Positions 11,495 to 24,351 of a stretch of DNA of 64,000 nt are shown here, in pieces; positions within the stretch are counted from its first letter, which is position 1, and each line of letters begins with the position of its first letter. A program made the translations under genes and the position numbers. The stretch is from Limnomonas spitsbergensis (taxonomy: Eukaryota; Chlorophyta; Chlorophyceae; Chlamydomonadales). The stretch covers positions 2,666,001 to 2,730,000 of the forward strand of contig JAYJMM010000094.1 in assembly GCA_037349105.1 (NCBI GenBank), given 5' to 3'. Under the pieces are notes generated by a model. The model was not told the DNA's origin. It saw nothing but the letters and a program-made list of their open reading frames with translations, and made no database searches.

Positions 11495-13359
11495 TGTCAG
11501 TACGTGTACGTGTCGTGTACGGCAGTGAGTGATTATCCCCTTCCCCTCTCTTCCTATCACACTTCACACCGAAGTGGTGTGGGTCACGCAGAAACTCCAC
11601 ACGAGTTCCTGAGATATATCCGAACGTTTTTTATTTTCGCTAGATCGACACCCAGCTAGTGCGCAGCGTTGATTTATTTGACTTGCTTATGAACCGGGCA
11701 AGGACCGGCTCTGACGATGAATTACTAAAGATGAATGGAAGTTCGATGTTGAAGTGTGATCGTCGTACGTATCCGTCCAAAGAGTCGCATACTCCACGCA
11801 ATTTCAAGCTGACTCGTGAGGCCAGATTGAGTTTGCCACCGCAGCCTTGTTGCAGTTTCTGACTGCAGATATCAACCTCACTCGTTGCCCTAAGGGTGCC
11901 AACGCTTCGGAATTTGGTTTCGTCTTTTCTCTGCCACGATCTTGTACCTGAGCGGAGCACGCGTCTACGAATCCCTAGACTTGACAGGCTTTCAAGGTGC
12001 GGGCATGGGGCATCATCAGCATCTTGATCTCTCGCATCCAGTGGAGTGAGTGCGTGGCGTTCGGTGGCGTCTCGTCCCCTGCAACACTGGGCGGGGCACG
12101 CCCGCGCATCAGCTTATCCCCTCGCCCCTCCCGCCTCCTCTCACCATTGCTCTTGACATCGTATGTTGGCTATGCATCCTGCGCTCGCTTCGTATCTAAG
12201 CAATCTTTCACCCTATGATCCAGGCGTGGTAGTCGACGAGTGGGAGGACGACCTGGTAAATCGGTAGGCTGCTTATTATGAACGGGTGGAGAGTGGTGGG
12301 GGGTCACTCGCTCGCCTGAGGCAAACGTGGCTTGATGCGCAAAGAAGTCGAAAGATAGAGCCTGCTCTCCACCTACACGGCCGCTCGCTTTTCGGGGGGT
12401 AACGCACCGGGGACTCGGCTCCCAGCCCACCCATTTCGCCTTGGTCCACCCACCCAGCCCTCGGCGGCACAGCCTGCTGACATCAGCAACTCTGCCGTCT
12501 CTGCGTCTGGGCCTCATTGCTCGTGGCGGACAAAGTGACGTCCCGGGCCAGCCCATTGCCTGCTCCCTTCTACCCTGCACCTGCCCCCAGCTGTTAACGC
12601 TGATGAGACTAAGACTAAGGATGTGCTTGGAACAGTGCTGCTGCTGGCCTGTACCTCCCAGCGATAGGCATGTCCTGCCGGGACTGTGGGCTCTATGCTG
12701 TGCCGTGTGCTATGCACTGTGCATTGGGTTATGCGCATGGCCGTGGGGAATGCTGTGGGCTGACGCTATGCACTGGGCTGTACGCATGGATGGGTCTGAG
12801 AGCGTGAGGTGTGGCAATCCATGTGGGTAACAGGCTTGAAGGCTGGGGAAAGGCTGCAATTTTGAAGGAGAACAAGGCTCTCCACGCATGCAGCAGGGTG
12901 GGCTAGTCTATGTCATGAGCGTGCAAGGCACGCCGCTCAGACTGCGCCCCACTCTAACTCCTCCCCACTCTGACTACTTTCGCTCTGACTGGTCCCTGCT
13001 CTGATTGCACCCCGCTCTGACTGGCCTCCGCTCTGATCGCACCCGCTCTGACTGGCCCTGCTCTGACTGGCCCCTGCCCTGACTCCCCTCACTCTACTTC
13101 TACCCCCACTCTTCCTCCCCCACGCTCTGACTTCCTTCACTCTACTTCCTCCCTTGTTCTACCTGCCCCACGCTCTGACTGCCCCTGCTCTGACTAACTC
13201 CCGCTGTTACTGCTTCCTGCTGTCCTGCGGCGTTGGATCTGCTGAGCTAAATGCCTCAAGCCTGTTTTACAATGTTGCGCGCAGTGAGGCGCATGGTCAG
13301 GCGTGTGCGATTTCAACTCCTCTCGACTCCTGCCACCCTCCAGAGTGGAATCTGACACC
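11495..13359. other. Spacer with degenerate CTCTGACT minisatellite
   Basis: No exon is supported. 12930-13200 is a degenerate array of about 15-bp units built on GCTCTGACTGGCCCC, ending about 160 bases before the phosphodiesterase start codon, so it sits in its presumed promoter or 5' UTR. 12600-12800 is rich in TATGCACTGGGC-like words. Confidence 0.45.
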
Positions 13360-16300
13360 ATGGGCGTTCTGAATACATTGGGATTGAGTGATGGATCACA
13401 ACGGATGGCCGCTCCGTGTGACCGGGCCAACACGCCAGACATCCACTCTAGCAGCCCATGTGAGGGGAGTGGCACCTGCAGCAGCCCGCGCCAGAGCAGC
13501 TTGAACATGAGCAGCAGTCCTCGCCAGAACTCCTTCGTGAACACCATGCTCGGTTGCAACAGCCTGTCCTGCAATCTCCGGCATTTCCCGCAAGGCCTGT
13601 CGGCGCCAGCCAAAGGGCATCGGGCATTGCAGGAAGCTTCTAACACATCCAGGGGCAGCAATGAGGCAGTCTACACACCAACGGCTGAGCTCTTCTATCG
13701 CACATTTCCGTTCCACTTCGTTTTGGACCGGCAGTGCCAACTTTTACAAGTGAGATGATGTGAGGGGCAGGGTTACCCGGTGCGATAATACGGTGCAGTC
13801 AAACAGTACGGTGCAGATACGGATACCGTACGGTAAAAATGGCCGGACTGGTAATGAAATGGCCGAAACTGGCGAGAAAGTGGGCAAAAATGATCCTACC
13901 TAGTTCCACACTTGGGCCGCAAATGATCCCAACGACTGGATTGGAGCCAATGTGAACGGGCCCCTGGAAGACGTACCGGTACTACTAGATAAGACCAACT
14001 TGGCGGCCAATCATTTCAGACCTCACGATGCGTACACTGCCAATGCGGATAGGACCAACCTGACGGCCAATCATTCCAGACCACACAATGTGCACACAGC
14101 CCATGCCGATCTTGCAATGGCATATTTCCCCCCTCAGAGCTGCCTCGTATGTGCCCTAACGGTAATACATTTATGCTGTCTGCCATGTTAACACAATAAG
14201 GTACTGGTAAACGGTGCGGTACGATACGGTAAACGGTGTGGAATTTGGGCCCAAACGGTCGTACTGGGTAACCCTGGTGAGGGGCAATTCACGGATGTGG
14301 GAAGATTGCTCCCCGAGGCACTGTTTATTTCATGGTGCTTCAGCTACTATTTAGCTACACCACCTGAAGTCAGAAAGGCTTGGGGCAGCGAGTCCTGTAA
14401 CTTGAACCGCTGAAAAAAGTGGTCAGGTGCGCACTGAGGTCAACACTGCCCTGCAGCATCGTTGAATCCAGCTGACTGTTTTGGCACCCACCTGCTTTGT
14501 GGTAACTTCTGGGGCCTTGCTCCGGTGGGGTGTGGCTGGCAGATGGTGGAAGCCTGAGGCACAGATACCAGACATATAGATCCCCCAAATCAGCGTCTTG
14601 GAAGATGTTACGCTCGGAGACTGACGGCCTACCCCTACCACCTGCCTAGACTGAGCATGATCTGTATGTTGTTTTTAGTCACGGGGGCAGAGGGGCATGA
14701 GTCCTCCATGTGCGGAGCAGCGAGCAAAGTGTTCCTTGCAAAGCCAATCGTCACACCCTTCCTCCCTTGCTTGTACCAGGTGGGATCCAAGCTGAGGGAA
14801 ATCGTTCCGCTCATGACCCAAGGTTCCAGGGTCGCTGACTCGTTAGAGATCTTGCAGCCTAGGATGGAGTGGGGCTATGAGGGCCTGGTTCACCTGCCGG
14901 AACAAGCGCTTCTCCTGGGGGGCGGCAGCGGCAGCAGCAATGCATTGTTCCAGCTTCAAGGGCAGTTCATCGAGACCGAAATGGGTGGGGCACCAGCGCT
15001 CCTGTTCATGAGCTCACCGTACCTCTCGGGGATGAATCAGATGACGGTGAGAAAAGGAGGGAGAAGAGGGAGGAGGGGAGAAGAGAACGGGAGAGAGCAG
15101 TGAAGGGAGAAGACAAAGGGAGAGGCAAGAGGAGGGGGGAGAGAAAGGGGGTGACAAGAGGGATAAGGGAGAGAGGAAAACAGAGAGGAAGAAAAGGGAC
15201 TGAAGAGAGAGAATGGATGCAGTTTTTGTTTGTTTTGTTGTACCAGTGGTGTTTGTGCAGCAATTTTGTCCATGCTTCTTCTGGCCTGGTTTGGTGCGTC
15301 AAAACCGCTGATCATATAGCATAAGCTGGATGCCTTGCCCGTCGCAGGGCTGTGGCTTGGACCACATGCCCTCACCCAATGCCGCATGGGAGCTCGAACT
15401 CCTGAGCCAGCAGTACAGCGAGGCCTGTGACAGCTTGAAGAAACTCAAGGTAGGGCATGAGATTGAAGCAGGTGCTGCATGCTGATGCTGATCATGAGGG
15501 AGGCTGGCAACAATGTGTAAACATGCACCTGCATGCCAATGGCCGTAAATTCCATGCAGGGGCTGTTTCCCCTCTAGCTCCTTAGGCCTCGTCTTTCGCG
15601 GTACTGCCAGACCCTTCCTATCTAGTGCCAAAAGTGGTTTGGCTATTAAATTAACATGGCTGTCATGATATCAGCGTAAGGGATCCATCCCGTCCTTGAT
15701 TGTGTGAATGAAGTGTGCGGGGTGCATCTCACTCGTTTCTGTACTATAAAGCTAGATTTGTCCACTTTCTGTTTTCTGGTGACGCACAACTTGCAACCCT
15801 AGCTGTCTTTCACCAGCCAGGTTTATAAGGCATATCAATTAGCTCACTAAGAAACCCGCCATACCTAACTGGCATGCAGATGTTCACTGCAGCGACCCCT
15901 CGTTTCATGAATGAGGTATTGGCTCTCCTGGCTGTGTTTGTGCTGCAGAGTGAGCGCGATGAGATGGAGAGTCGCGCACTCTGGATGGTGCAGGAGGCGG
16001 ATTGGCTGGCCAGGGAGAAGGCTGAGGCGGACAACCTGTGTGAGCGCTTGAAGCTGTCTCTCAAGGAGGCCCTGGCGGTCCATGCAGACCCATGGAGCTT
16101 TGGGTGAGAATCAGCACCCAGCCTAACCAGGGGATATTTTGCCAGGTCCTAAAAACGTGTGAGGCTAGCTGCCCAACCCAGAGAACCCTAGGGTGGAGGG
16201 GTGAGGCTGGCTTTTGAACACCAGGTTATCTTTGGCTGGCTGGAAACAACAGGTAACCTGGGCCTGGCTTTGAACAGCAGGTGGCTTAAGGCAGGCTTGT

Positions 16301-19300
16301 AACAGCAGGTAACCTGGGGCTGGCTTTGAACAGCGGGTAACGTAAGGCAGGCTTGTAACATCAGGTAACCTGGGGCTGGCTTTGAACAGCAGGTGGCTTA
16401 AGGCAGGCTTGTAACAGCAGGTAACATGAGGCTGGCTTTGAACAGCGGGTAACGTAAGGCAGGCTTGTAACATCAGGTAACCTGAGGCTGGCTTTGAACA
16501 TCGGGTAACGCAAGGCAGGCTTGTAACAGCAGGTAACCTGGGCCTGGCTTTGAACAACAGGTGGCTTAAGGCAGGCTTGTAACAGCAGGTAACCTGGGGC
16601 TGACTTTGAACAGCGGGTAACGTAAGGCAGGCTTGTAACATCAGGTAACCTGGGCCTGGCTTTGAACAGCAGGTGGCTTAAGGCAGGCTTGTAACAGCAG
16701 GTAACCTGGGGCTGGCTTTGAACAGATGGTAACGTAAGGCAGGCTTGTAACATCAGGTAACCTGCGGCTGGCTTTGAACAGCGGGTAACGCAAGGCAGGC
16801 TTGTAACAGCAGGTAACCTGGGGCTGACTTTGAACAGCGGGTAACGTAAGGCAGGCTTGTAACATCAGGTAACCTGGGGCTGGTTTTGAACTGCGGGTAA
16901 CGTAAGGCAGGCTTGTAACAGAAGGTAACCTGGGGCTGACTTTGAACAGCGGGTAACGTAAGGCAGGCTTGTAACATCAGGTAACCTGGGGCTGGCTTTG
17001 AACAGCGGGTAAGGTAAGGCAGGCTTGTAACAGCAGGTTACCTGGGGCTGGCTTTGAATAGCAGGTGGCTTAAGGCAGGCTTGTAACTGCAGGTAACCTG
17101 GGGCTGGCTTTGACCAGCAGGTGGCTTAAGGCAGGCTTGTAACAGCAGGTAACCTGGCGCTGGCTTTGAACAGTGGTTACCTTAAGGCAGGCTTGTAACA
17201 GCAGGTGACCTGGGGCTAGCTTTCATGCGATATGTGCTTAAGGATCTTGTCTGGCATTAACCTCAATTTTACATGATTTTGCCCTGGGTTGGAAGGTCTG
17301 AGATATACATCCACTTATTTCCCATCCTGCAGGGAGGAGCTGGGCAACAGCGGCATGGACAGTGATGTGAACCAGGCCCTAGTGATGTTGCTGGGAGGAG
17401 GGCTGGCGGGCTACAGGGCCAGCGCGAACTGGGACGGGGCAGAGGAGGATGATGAGGTGAGAGCGCGCGCCCAAGATGTTTTTAAATGGGTGGGGGGCGT
17501 TGATTTGGTTGGATTGCTGATTGGAGGAGGAGAGGGTGTGCACGCACTGGAAGCCATGCGCCTCTGCAGGGGGGACAGCACGGTGTGTTTACCTGTCATG
17601 TGGGGGTCCGAAGCTTGCAGATGGCTCAAATACGTTAATGCGTCATGCACCCTGAGACGCCAAAGCTTGCGGATAGTTGAAGTACATAAATGCGTTATGC
17701 GCCCTGAGACACGGATGAAGGAATCTAGCAGGGCTGTGAATTTAGGCATGGGTTAAATCTCCGTTGGCTGAGAGGTATCAGGAATGGACTGGTTCTAGTG
17801 TTGACAACCTGTCATCGTGGGGTCATTTTATTTGACGCCCCCACCCTTCTATGCTCTGTCTGGCATGTTGACCCCCTTCCGACCCTTTCTATGCCATTGG
17901 GTGTGGGTTCTGAAGCTGTGATGGACACGCAGTGTAATTTGAATGTAGAGAACTGAAGGAGCAACGGTGAACAAATGTTATGGCTAAACGCATGCCTGTT
18001 CGCAGCCTCTCACATCCCAACCAGCTCCTGATCCCCCAATGCATGCCTACCTGCAGTTGGCCACAGTGCGCGGGGCATCCCGGCTCTCCTTCTCCACTTC
18101 GGGCGCCAACTCCCCCCTGGATCATAGCGTGGGTGGCTTGAAGGCTGGACCTGCAGACCAGGGGGAAAGGTTCTTGCAGCTGGGAGCGCGGCTAAAGTCT
18201 GGGGGCGTCAAGTCCCGGAGAAACTCAGGAAACTTTGGTCTGGAAGTGGGTGCAGGCTCCCCGCTGTCCTCATCCTCACCGACCTCAATGCCCCTCAACC
18301 GCACGCGTCGCCTGGTCTCAGGCAGCAGCAGTTGCAGCTGCCTCCTCAACGTTATAATGCGCAAACGAGAGCAGGAGCTGCTCGCCAACATGTTGTTGCA
18401 AGCCAGTGGTAATGGCAACATGGGTCATGAAGACTTACAACCAAACCCAGCCCTGCAACATACCTCGTCCTTGCAGCATAACTCCTCCTTGCAGCATGGA
18501 CTGGCGTTACAGCCGTCCATGAAGGGGGACTCCTGTGGCGGCCTGGGCCAGAGTGACACCCTGGAGAGCCTGCATGCTCCCCAGCTGGCCCATCCGCTCA
18601 GCTCGGCCTTGTCAGTGGTGGGCTTGGCCAGCAGCCCGAGCAGCAGCGGTGGCAAGAAAGGCAACGTCAAGCGGTTCTGCCGGGTCTCTTCCTCATGGAC
18701 TGCCAGATCCCCCACGCATCCCTCAGCCTCGAAGCCCAGCCTGATGAAGCCGACCACGTCCCCCCTCTTGGGCACCAGTGGCGTTGTTGGAGCTGCTCGT
18801 GCGCTGCCGCTACCAGCCATGAAGTTCTCCGTGTCGCTGCGCACGAGTCCAGCTGCCAGTGCACCCCATAGGAAGCTTACGTTCCGCCTCAACTCCAAGG
18901 AAGACGTCATGGCTGGGCCGGCGCCCGTCCCGCCCCCCGCTCCGATGCCGAGCAGGCATATGCAGGGCACCAGCTCCTTGCTCACCCGCATACGCTCCAA
19001 GGCCCATCTGGCGGAGCCGCAGAAGCCGGTCGAGACAATTTTTCCGCCGCCAGTCCTGCGCCGCGCCTGCTCAGTTACCAACCCTGTGGTCGAGCCATCC
19101 AGGTTCTTGCAGGCACGGCTGAGCGCGGAGAGGGCGGATGGTGCGGTAAAGGGCACTGACACTGGTTCCAAAGGGTATCAGAGCTCCTCAGAGGATGGAA
19201 AGAGCACCGACACGTTGCGATCAAGGTGTGGTCCGCAGGGATTGAATGACAGGAATCGTATTAAGGGGTACAGGGAGGGGATGCCGGGTGACATTTGCTT

Positions 19301-22300
19301 TTCACTCTACTGGTACACCAGTCATGCCACCAGTTCCCCCACATCTGTTTTTCTGATGTGTTTGATGAAATGGATGCTGCGGTACAAACATGCCTCGTGA
19401 AACAAAACTTCAGGCCTATAGACTCAACATGTAGTAGTGACACATTCTTGCTGGTGCTGAGCCCTGCCCCTCATTTGCTGTTTTCTGCCCCTCCAGGTCT
19501 GCCCGCGACATGTCTGACACCGAACAGCTCATGAGGCGCTCTCAGCACCGCTCCTTTTCCTGCTGCTTCCCGGCTTCAGCAGAGGGCGGCGGCGGGGGAT
19601 CCTGGGGACAGGCCATGGCCTGGAATAGCGTCCTGAAGCGAGCAGACTCCTTGGCGGATTTAGCGGATGGAGGCAGCGAGAGCAGCCCTTTTAGTCCTGG
19701 AGTGGCTGGTCCTCTGGGGCTGGACAGTCTGCTAATCCTGGCTGACAGGCAATCGCCGCAGCGGGGCCCGACCGACGAGCTGGTTGTCCAGCTGTCTAAG
19801 ATCAACGACTGGCAGTATGACATCTTTGCGCTTGAGGAGGCCTCGCAGGGCCATGCGCTGTCCGTGCTGGGCTTTGTCCTCCTCACGCGCTGTGACGCAT
19901 TCGTCAAGTACAACATGGATCGGGACAAGCTGTCCAGGTATGTGGGTGAATGGGACCACAAGGCCTCATCTTGAATAAGTCGTGATCAAGCTTGTTTGAA
20001 AATATGCAGGAAATGTCGGGTGAATCTATTTTGTGCTACCCTCATCCTTATTGAAACAGCTATGTATCCTACTGCACCACACTACCTGCCAGCCTGTTGT
20101 GTCCTATTCAAAATTTCTCAGCATGGCTGAATTATTTTATCCTGTTATCCATGAAGCTGAACCCCGGCCCCAAAGCACGTGTGCCTCCTTGAACCCTGCT
20201 GGGTCCTGGAGGCTGATTCTTATCTGCGCACTGAGTGCCCTGGCAAACCTGTATACCGCCGCCATTTCTGAATATCCTTCGCACTCGACCCGCCTCCTCC
20301 CCTCCACCAGGTCCCTGCTGAACCCCTCCCGGCTGACCCCCGCCCCTCTCCCCCTCAACCAGGTTCCTCATGGAGGTGGAGAGCGGCTACACGGAGCGGA
20401 ACTACCACTGCTCCTCGCACGGTGCTGATGTGCTTAGGACGCTGCATGTGCTCTGCACTAGAGGGAATCTGTGGAAGGACACACACTGCTGCGACGTTGG
20501 TGAGGGCTTTGCTGCTCTGCATGACCATGCAACACACCATGCATCGTGCTGTGCATCATGCATCAGGCCATGCATTTAAAAACCAATTTACCCATGACTT
20601 CAAATCTTTAAGTTTATACTTTATTTTGCATGGTGCCATGTATGGTGCCATGCAATGGAGGACACTGTGCTATGCACACCATGCATTGCACCATGCTACC
20701 ATGCAATGCAATGCATCATGCAAATGAAGGCACGATGACATGCATTGCCCTTATGGAAGGCATTGTTGATTGTCCGGGCTCTTTACTGCAGGTATTGTGC
20801 TGCCTAGCTTTATAAGTTTGTCGTACCTGCTCTGCATTTCCCCATGTGTCCTCGTCAGCTCTGCCCAATGCTCATGCCCCATGCTTGATGTCTGCTCTTT
20901 CGACATTTGTGATCTTGCAGGAATCCTTTCAATGTACATTTCTGCAATCGTCCATGACTACGAGCATGTTGGTGAGTTCTGGGGCAGATGCAGGGGAAGG
21001 CACCTGTTTGCTGGGGCTGAAACAATACAGAGAATCCTAGGTTTCTGCATTGTACAAAGAAACGGGGCCTGCTAAGCAATTCGCTTTTCAATCAGCATCA
21101 GTTTGACATCCTATCCATCTCTTCTTGCCCCACACGCCCATGCCGCTACCCGGATATTTCCTGCCTGCTTATCTCGGGTATACTCTATTTTATCTCGTAG
21201 GCCTCAACAACGACTTCTTGATCAAGTCCCAGAATGAGCTGAGCATGCGCTACAACGACCGCTCGCCGATGGAGAACCACCATGTGGCGGCCGCATGGGC
21301 GCTGCTGAGACAGGACCGGCAGAACTTCCTCAAGAACTTGCCGCACAAGGTGAGCAAAAATACCTACTGAATTCTGAAACCCATGTAATCATTTGGAACT
21401 GGAACCCTGAACCCCAAGGTCTTTGCAGATCTCTCACATGAACCTTGCTGGTCACAGGGCCTGCAACCCTCCCCTCTCCCCCTACACCTTATCTTCCAAA
21501 ACACCACTCACCCCTCAGCCTGGCTGCATGACCTGGATTAACTGCTGACATACTTCCAATTATAAACACCCCCCTGATCCTGTGCTGTTTCCCCTTGCAT
21601 GCATGCAGACACTGGGCTTCTTGAGGAAGACAGTCATTGACACAGTGCTGGCCACCGACATGAAGCAGGTGTGCATTGTGTCTACCTTTCTCACACATGG
21701 GTTAATACCAGGACCAGCAAACAGATGATGGTCAACAAAAAGAAATATGCTGTAATTCAGGATTCCAGCCCTTTGCTAGTTAACTCCCCACTCTCTTGCA
21801 GGCATGCCCTCCACCCCTTCTTATCTCTGCCTCCAACCTACCTCATGCACCTTGCTCCTTTCACAGCACTTCTCGTTGACCTCCAAGTTTGTTGCTAAGG
21901 CAGCGATGCTGAATCCTTTGAATCAGCCGCCACAGCAGGAGCAGGACCTCGTGTGTGCCCTGGTGTGGAATCAGGACAGTCGCACGCTGGCCATGCAGGT
22001 GGGGGGCCTAGCTTAGGGTCTAGGGTGAAGCCCTACCAGGAGTCTAGGGTTAAACCCTGAAGGGTTAAACCCTGAAACCTCTTGGTTTGCAAACAGGCAC
22101 CGCTTAGGATGTGGCATCAGGGGGGCATGGGTTGAACCTGGGACATGAGATAGGGTGGACCCAAAGCAAAGTTAGAAATACTGGCAGGAGGGGAACGGTG
22201 TGGATAATTGTGACGGTGGTGGCAAGGGGGACTGGCCCGGTGACCTGATGGTGGGATTTTTGCAGGACAATCTCCCGACCGTTCGACACGTCTTGTGGCG

Positions 22301-24351
22301 CGTGTCTTCACGTCTGACCCGCCTCCATGACGTGAACTGGTCTGAGGCTCGCCTTTTTGTATAAGATAGGAAAGTCCCTTTTCCCCCTGTAAATGAAGCT
22401 CTGCTGGATTTCTCCCCCTGTCCCCAGATGGCACTCAAAGCGGCTGACCTGGGCCACCTGGCAGGCCCCATAAATGCACACATAAACTGGGTCTCACGGC
22501 TGGAGCGGGAGATGTTCAAGTGAGGACGGGATTGGAGGGTGGATATGAGTGACATGTTCAAGTGAGGACGGGATTGGAGGGGGGATATGAGTGACATGTT
22601 CAAGTGAGGACGGGATTGGAGGGGGGATATGAGTGACATGTTCAAGTGAGGACGGGATTGGAGGGGGGATATGAGTGACATGTTCAAGTGAGGACGGGAT
22701 TGGAGGGGGGATATGAGTGACATGTTCAAGTGAGGACGGGATTGGAGGGGGGATATGAGTGACATGTTCAAGTGAGGACGGGATTGGAGGGGGGATATGA
22801 GTGACATGTTCAAGTGAGGACGGGATTGGAGGGGGGATATGAGTGACATGTTCAAGTGAGGACGGGATTGGAGGGGGGATATGAGTGACATGTTCAAGTG
22901 AGGACGGGATTGGAGGGGGGATATGAGTGACATGTTCAAGTGAGGACGGGATTGGAGGGGGATATGAGTGATATGTTCAAGTGAGGACGGGATTGGAGGG
23001 GGGATATGAGTGACATGTTCAAGTGAGGACGGGATTGGAGGGGGGATATGAGTGACATGTTCAAGTGAGGACGGGATTGGAGGGGGATATGAGTGATATG
23101 TTCAAGTGAGGACGGGATTGGAGGGGGATATGAGTGATAGGTCCGGGTGAGGATGGGTGGAGGGCTTCAGGTGGAGCATTAGGCCTTTGAGAGATGTTCA
23201 ATTGAGGATCGGAGATGTGGCTTGGGCGTATACTGTGCTCCTATTGCATACATGCCATCATAAATACTGATCAAAACCTCTGCCGGAAGGTGTCGGAATT
23301 ATATAATGGTCGACGCGCTGTTGAAGAGTGACTGAACCCATGCCCTGAACCTAGCCCTGACCCTCTTCCTGCCACACCTGCCTGTCCCCTGCTTCCCCCA
23401 GGCAAGGCGACGAGGAGCGTGCCCTCAACCTGCCCATCTCCCCGCTCATGGACCGCACCTCCGGGAAGGGCGTCACCAAGTCACAAACAGGGGTGCGTGT
23501 TTGCATGGGCTGAGGCGGTTTCAAAGTGTCCCGATATGCGTGGCACCATACCTTTGTGCTCGATGTGGACCAGGGACTGGGTATACGCCAACGCAAGGTA
23601 TCCACACTTTCAAGCCATACTTGTTACCCTGGTGTATGGCATGTGGACAGCAGGCTGCCCTGTTGGGAGCGCCATCTCCTCGCCCCACTATGCAGCGATG
23701 TACCTCCTCGCCCCACTAAGCAGCCATGTACCGCCCGACCCCACTAAGTCGCAATGTACCGCCTCGCCCCACTAAGCAGCGATGTACCGCCCGACCCCAC
23801 TAAGTCGCAATGTACCTCCTCGCCCCACTAAGCAGCCATGTACCGCCCGACCCCACTAAGTCGCAATGTACCGCCTCGCCCCACTAAGCAGCGATGTACC
23901 GCCCGACCCCACTAAGTCGCAATGTACCTCCTCGCCCCACTAAGCAGCGATGTACCGCCCGACCCCACTAAGTCGCAATGTACCGCCTCGCCCCACTAAG
24001 CAGCGATGTACCGCCCGACCCCACTAAGTCGCAATGTACCTCCTCGCCCCACTAAGCAGCCATGTACCGCCCGACCCCACTAAGTCGCAATGTACCGCCT
24101 CGCCCCACTAAGCAGCGATGTATCGCCTTGCCCCACTAAGCAGGCATGATCCGCCTCGCCCCACTAAGCAGCGATGTACCGCCTGTCCCTTGCCTGTGTA
24201 GTTCTTCAACTTTGTGGCTCTTCCCTTGTACAAGGCCATGGCTCAGGCCTTCCCAGGTACGCTGCCTATCCTCAACGCGATTAAAACCAATCACGCCTAC
24301 TGGGTGGACCAGGAGAAGGCGGAGGCGGAGAGGGGGGCTAAGATGGCATAA
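13360..24351 (+). CDS. HNOBA domain-coiled coil-cyclic nucleotide phosphodiesterase fusion
   Basis: Predicted to hydrolyse cAMP and/or cGMP. Exons: 13360-13749, 14780-15046, 15348-15449, 15949-16103, 17333-17456, 18057-19225, 19497-19937, 20363-20499, 20921-20971, 21201-21349, 21609-21668, 21867-21998, 22428-22519, 23402-23492, 24202-24351. All phases agree and give 1169 residues. The start ATG lies in a strong ACCATGG context; more 5' exons cannot be excluded. Residues about 110-250 match HNOBA (FYRTFPFHFVLD, LQGQFIETE, the SSPY...M..L..MPSPN stretch), 254-305 form a coiled coil, 347-830 are a low-complexity linker, and about 830-1150 are PDE class I. Catalytic signatures are complete: YHCSSHGADV (His898, His902), HDYEH (His940, Asp941), KAADLGHL (Asp1066) and SQTGFFNF (Gln1118). 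No H-NOX or cyclase domain is present. Substrate preference is not readable. Confidence 0.93.
13768..14276. mobile_element. hAT-type MITE in phosphodiesterase intron 1
   Basis: 509 bp bounded by CAGGGTTACCC (13768-13778) and GGGTAACCCTG (14266-14276), with a perfect 8-bp duplication GTGAGGGG on each side (13760-13767, 14277-14284). CAGGG ends plus an 8-bp duplication are the hAT signature. Subterminal TACGGT-type repeats occur at both ends. It contains no transposase, but a nested copy of the segment also seen at 4200-4297. It starts 18 bases after the end of exon 1. Confidence 0.9.
16206..17216. repeat. 56-bp minisatellite, about 18 copies (PDE intron 4)
   Basis: The unit contains GGCAGGCTTGTAACAGCAGG and CTGGCTTTGAACAGCGGGTA. 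Copies differ at a few positions (CAGCAGGTGGCTT versus CAGCGGGTAACGT), giving a higher-order 112-bp pattern. It fills most of intron 4 (16104-17332). Open minus-strand frames across it are an artefact of the repeat. Confidence 0.95.
22511..23140. repeat. 42-bp minisatellite, about 15 copies, carrying the splice donor (PDE intron 13)
   Basis: The unit includes GATGTTCAAGTGAGGACGGG in its first copy and ACATGTTCAAGTGAGGACGG after that. It begins in the last bases of exon 13 and repeats through intron 13 (22520-23401). Every unit reproduces the exon-end/donor junction TTCAA|GTGAGG. Units are nearly identical, so amplification is recent. Confidence 0.95.
23683..24180. repeat. 28-bp/56-bp dimeric minisatellite (PDE intron 14)
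   Basis: Alternating 28-bp monomers, CGCCCCACTAAGCAGCGATG... and CGACCCCACTAAGTCGCAAT..., run to within about 20 bases of the acceptor of the last exon (24202). About 18 monomers. Confidence 0.95.

Noticed and set aside
16165..16977. Minus-strand ORFs with repeated MLQACLTLP units
   Set aside because: Translation of the 56-bp minisatellite in phosphodiesterase intron 4.
22172..22939. Long minus-strand ORF of repeated MNMSLISPLQSRPHL units
   Set aside because: A product of the 42-bp array, whose length is a multiple of 3. It lies antisense in an intron of a well supported gene.
22511..23140. Possible CRISPR array
   Set aside because: Units are contiguous with no unique spacers, and the locus is a eukaryotic intron.
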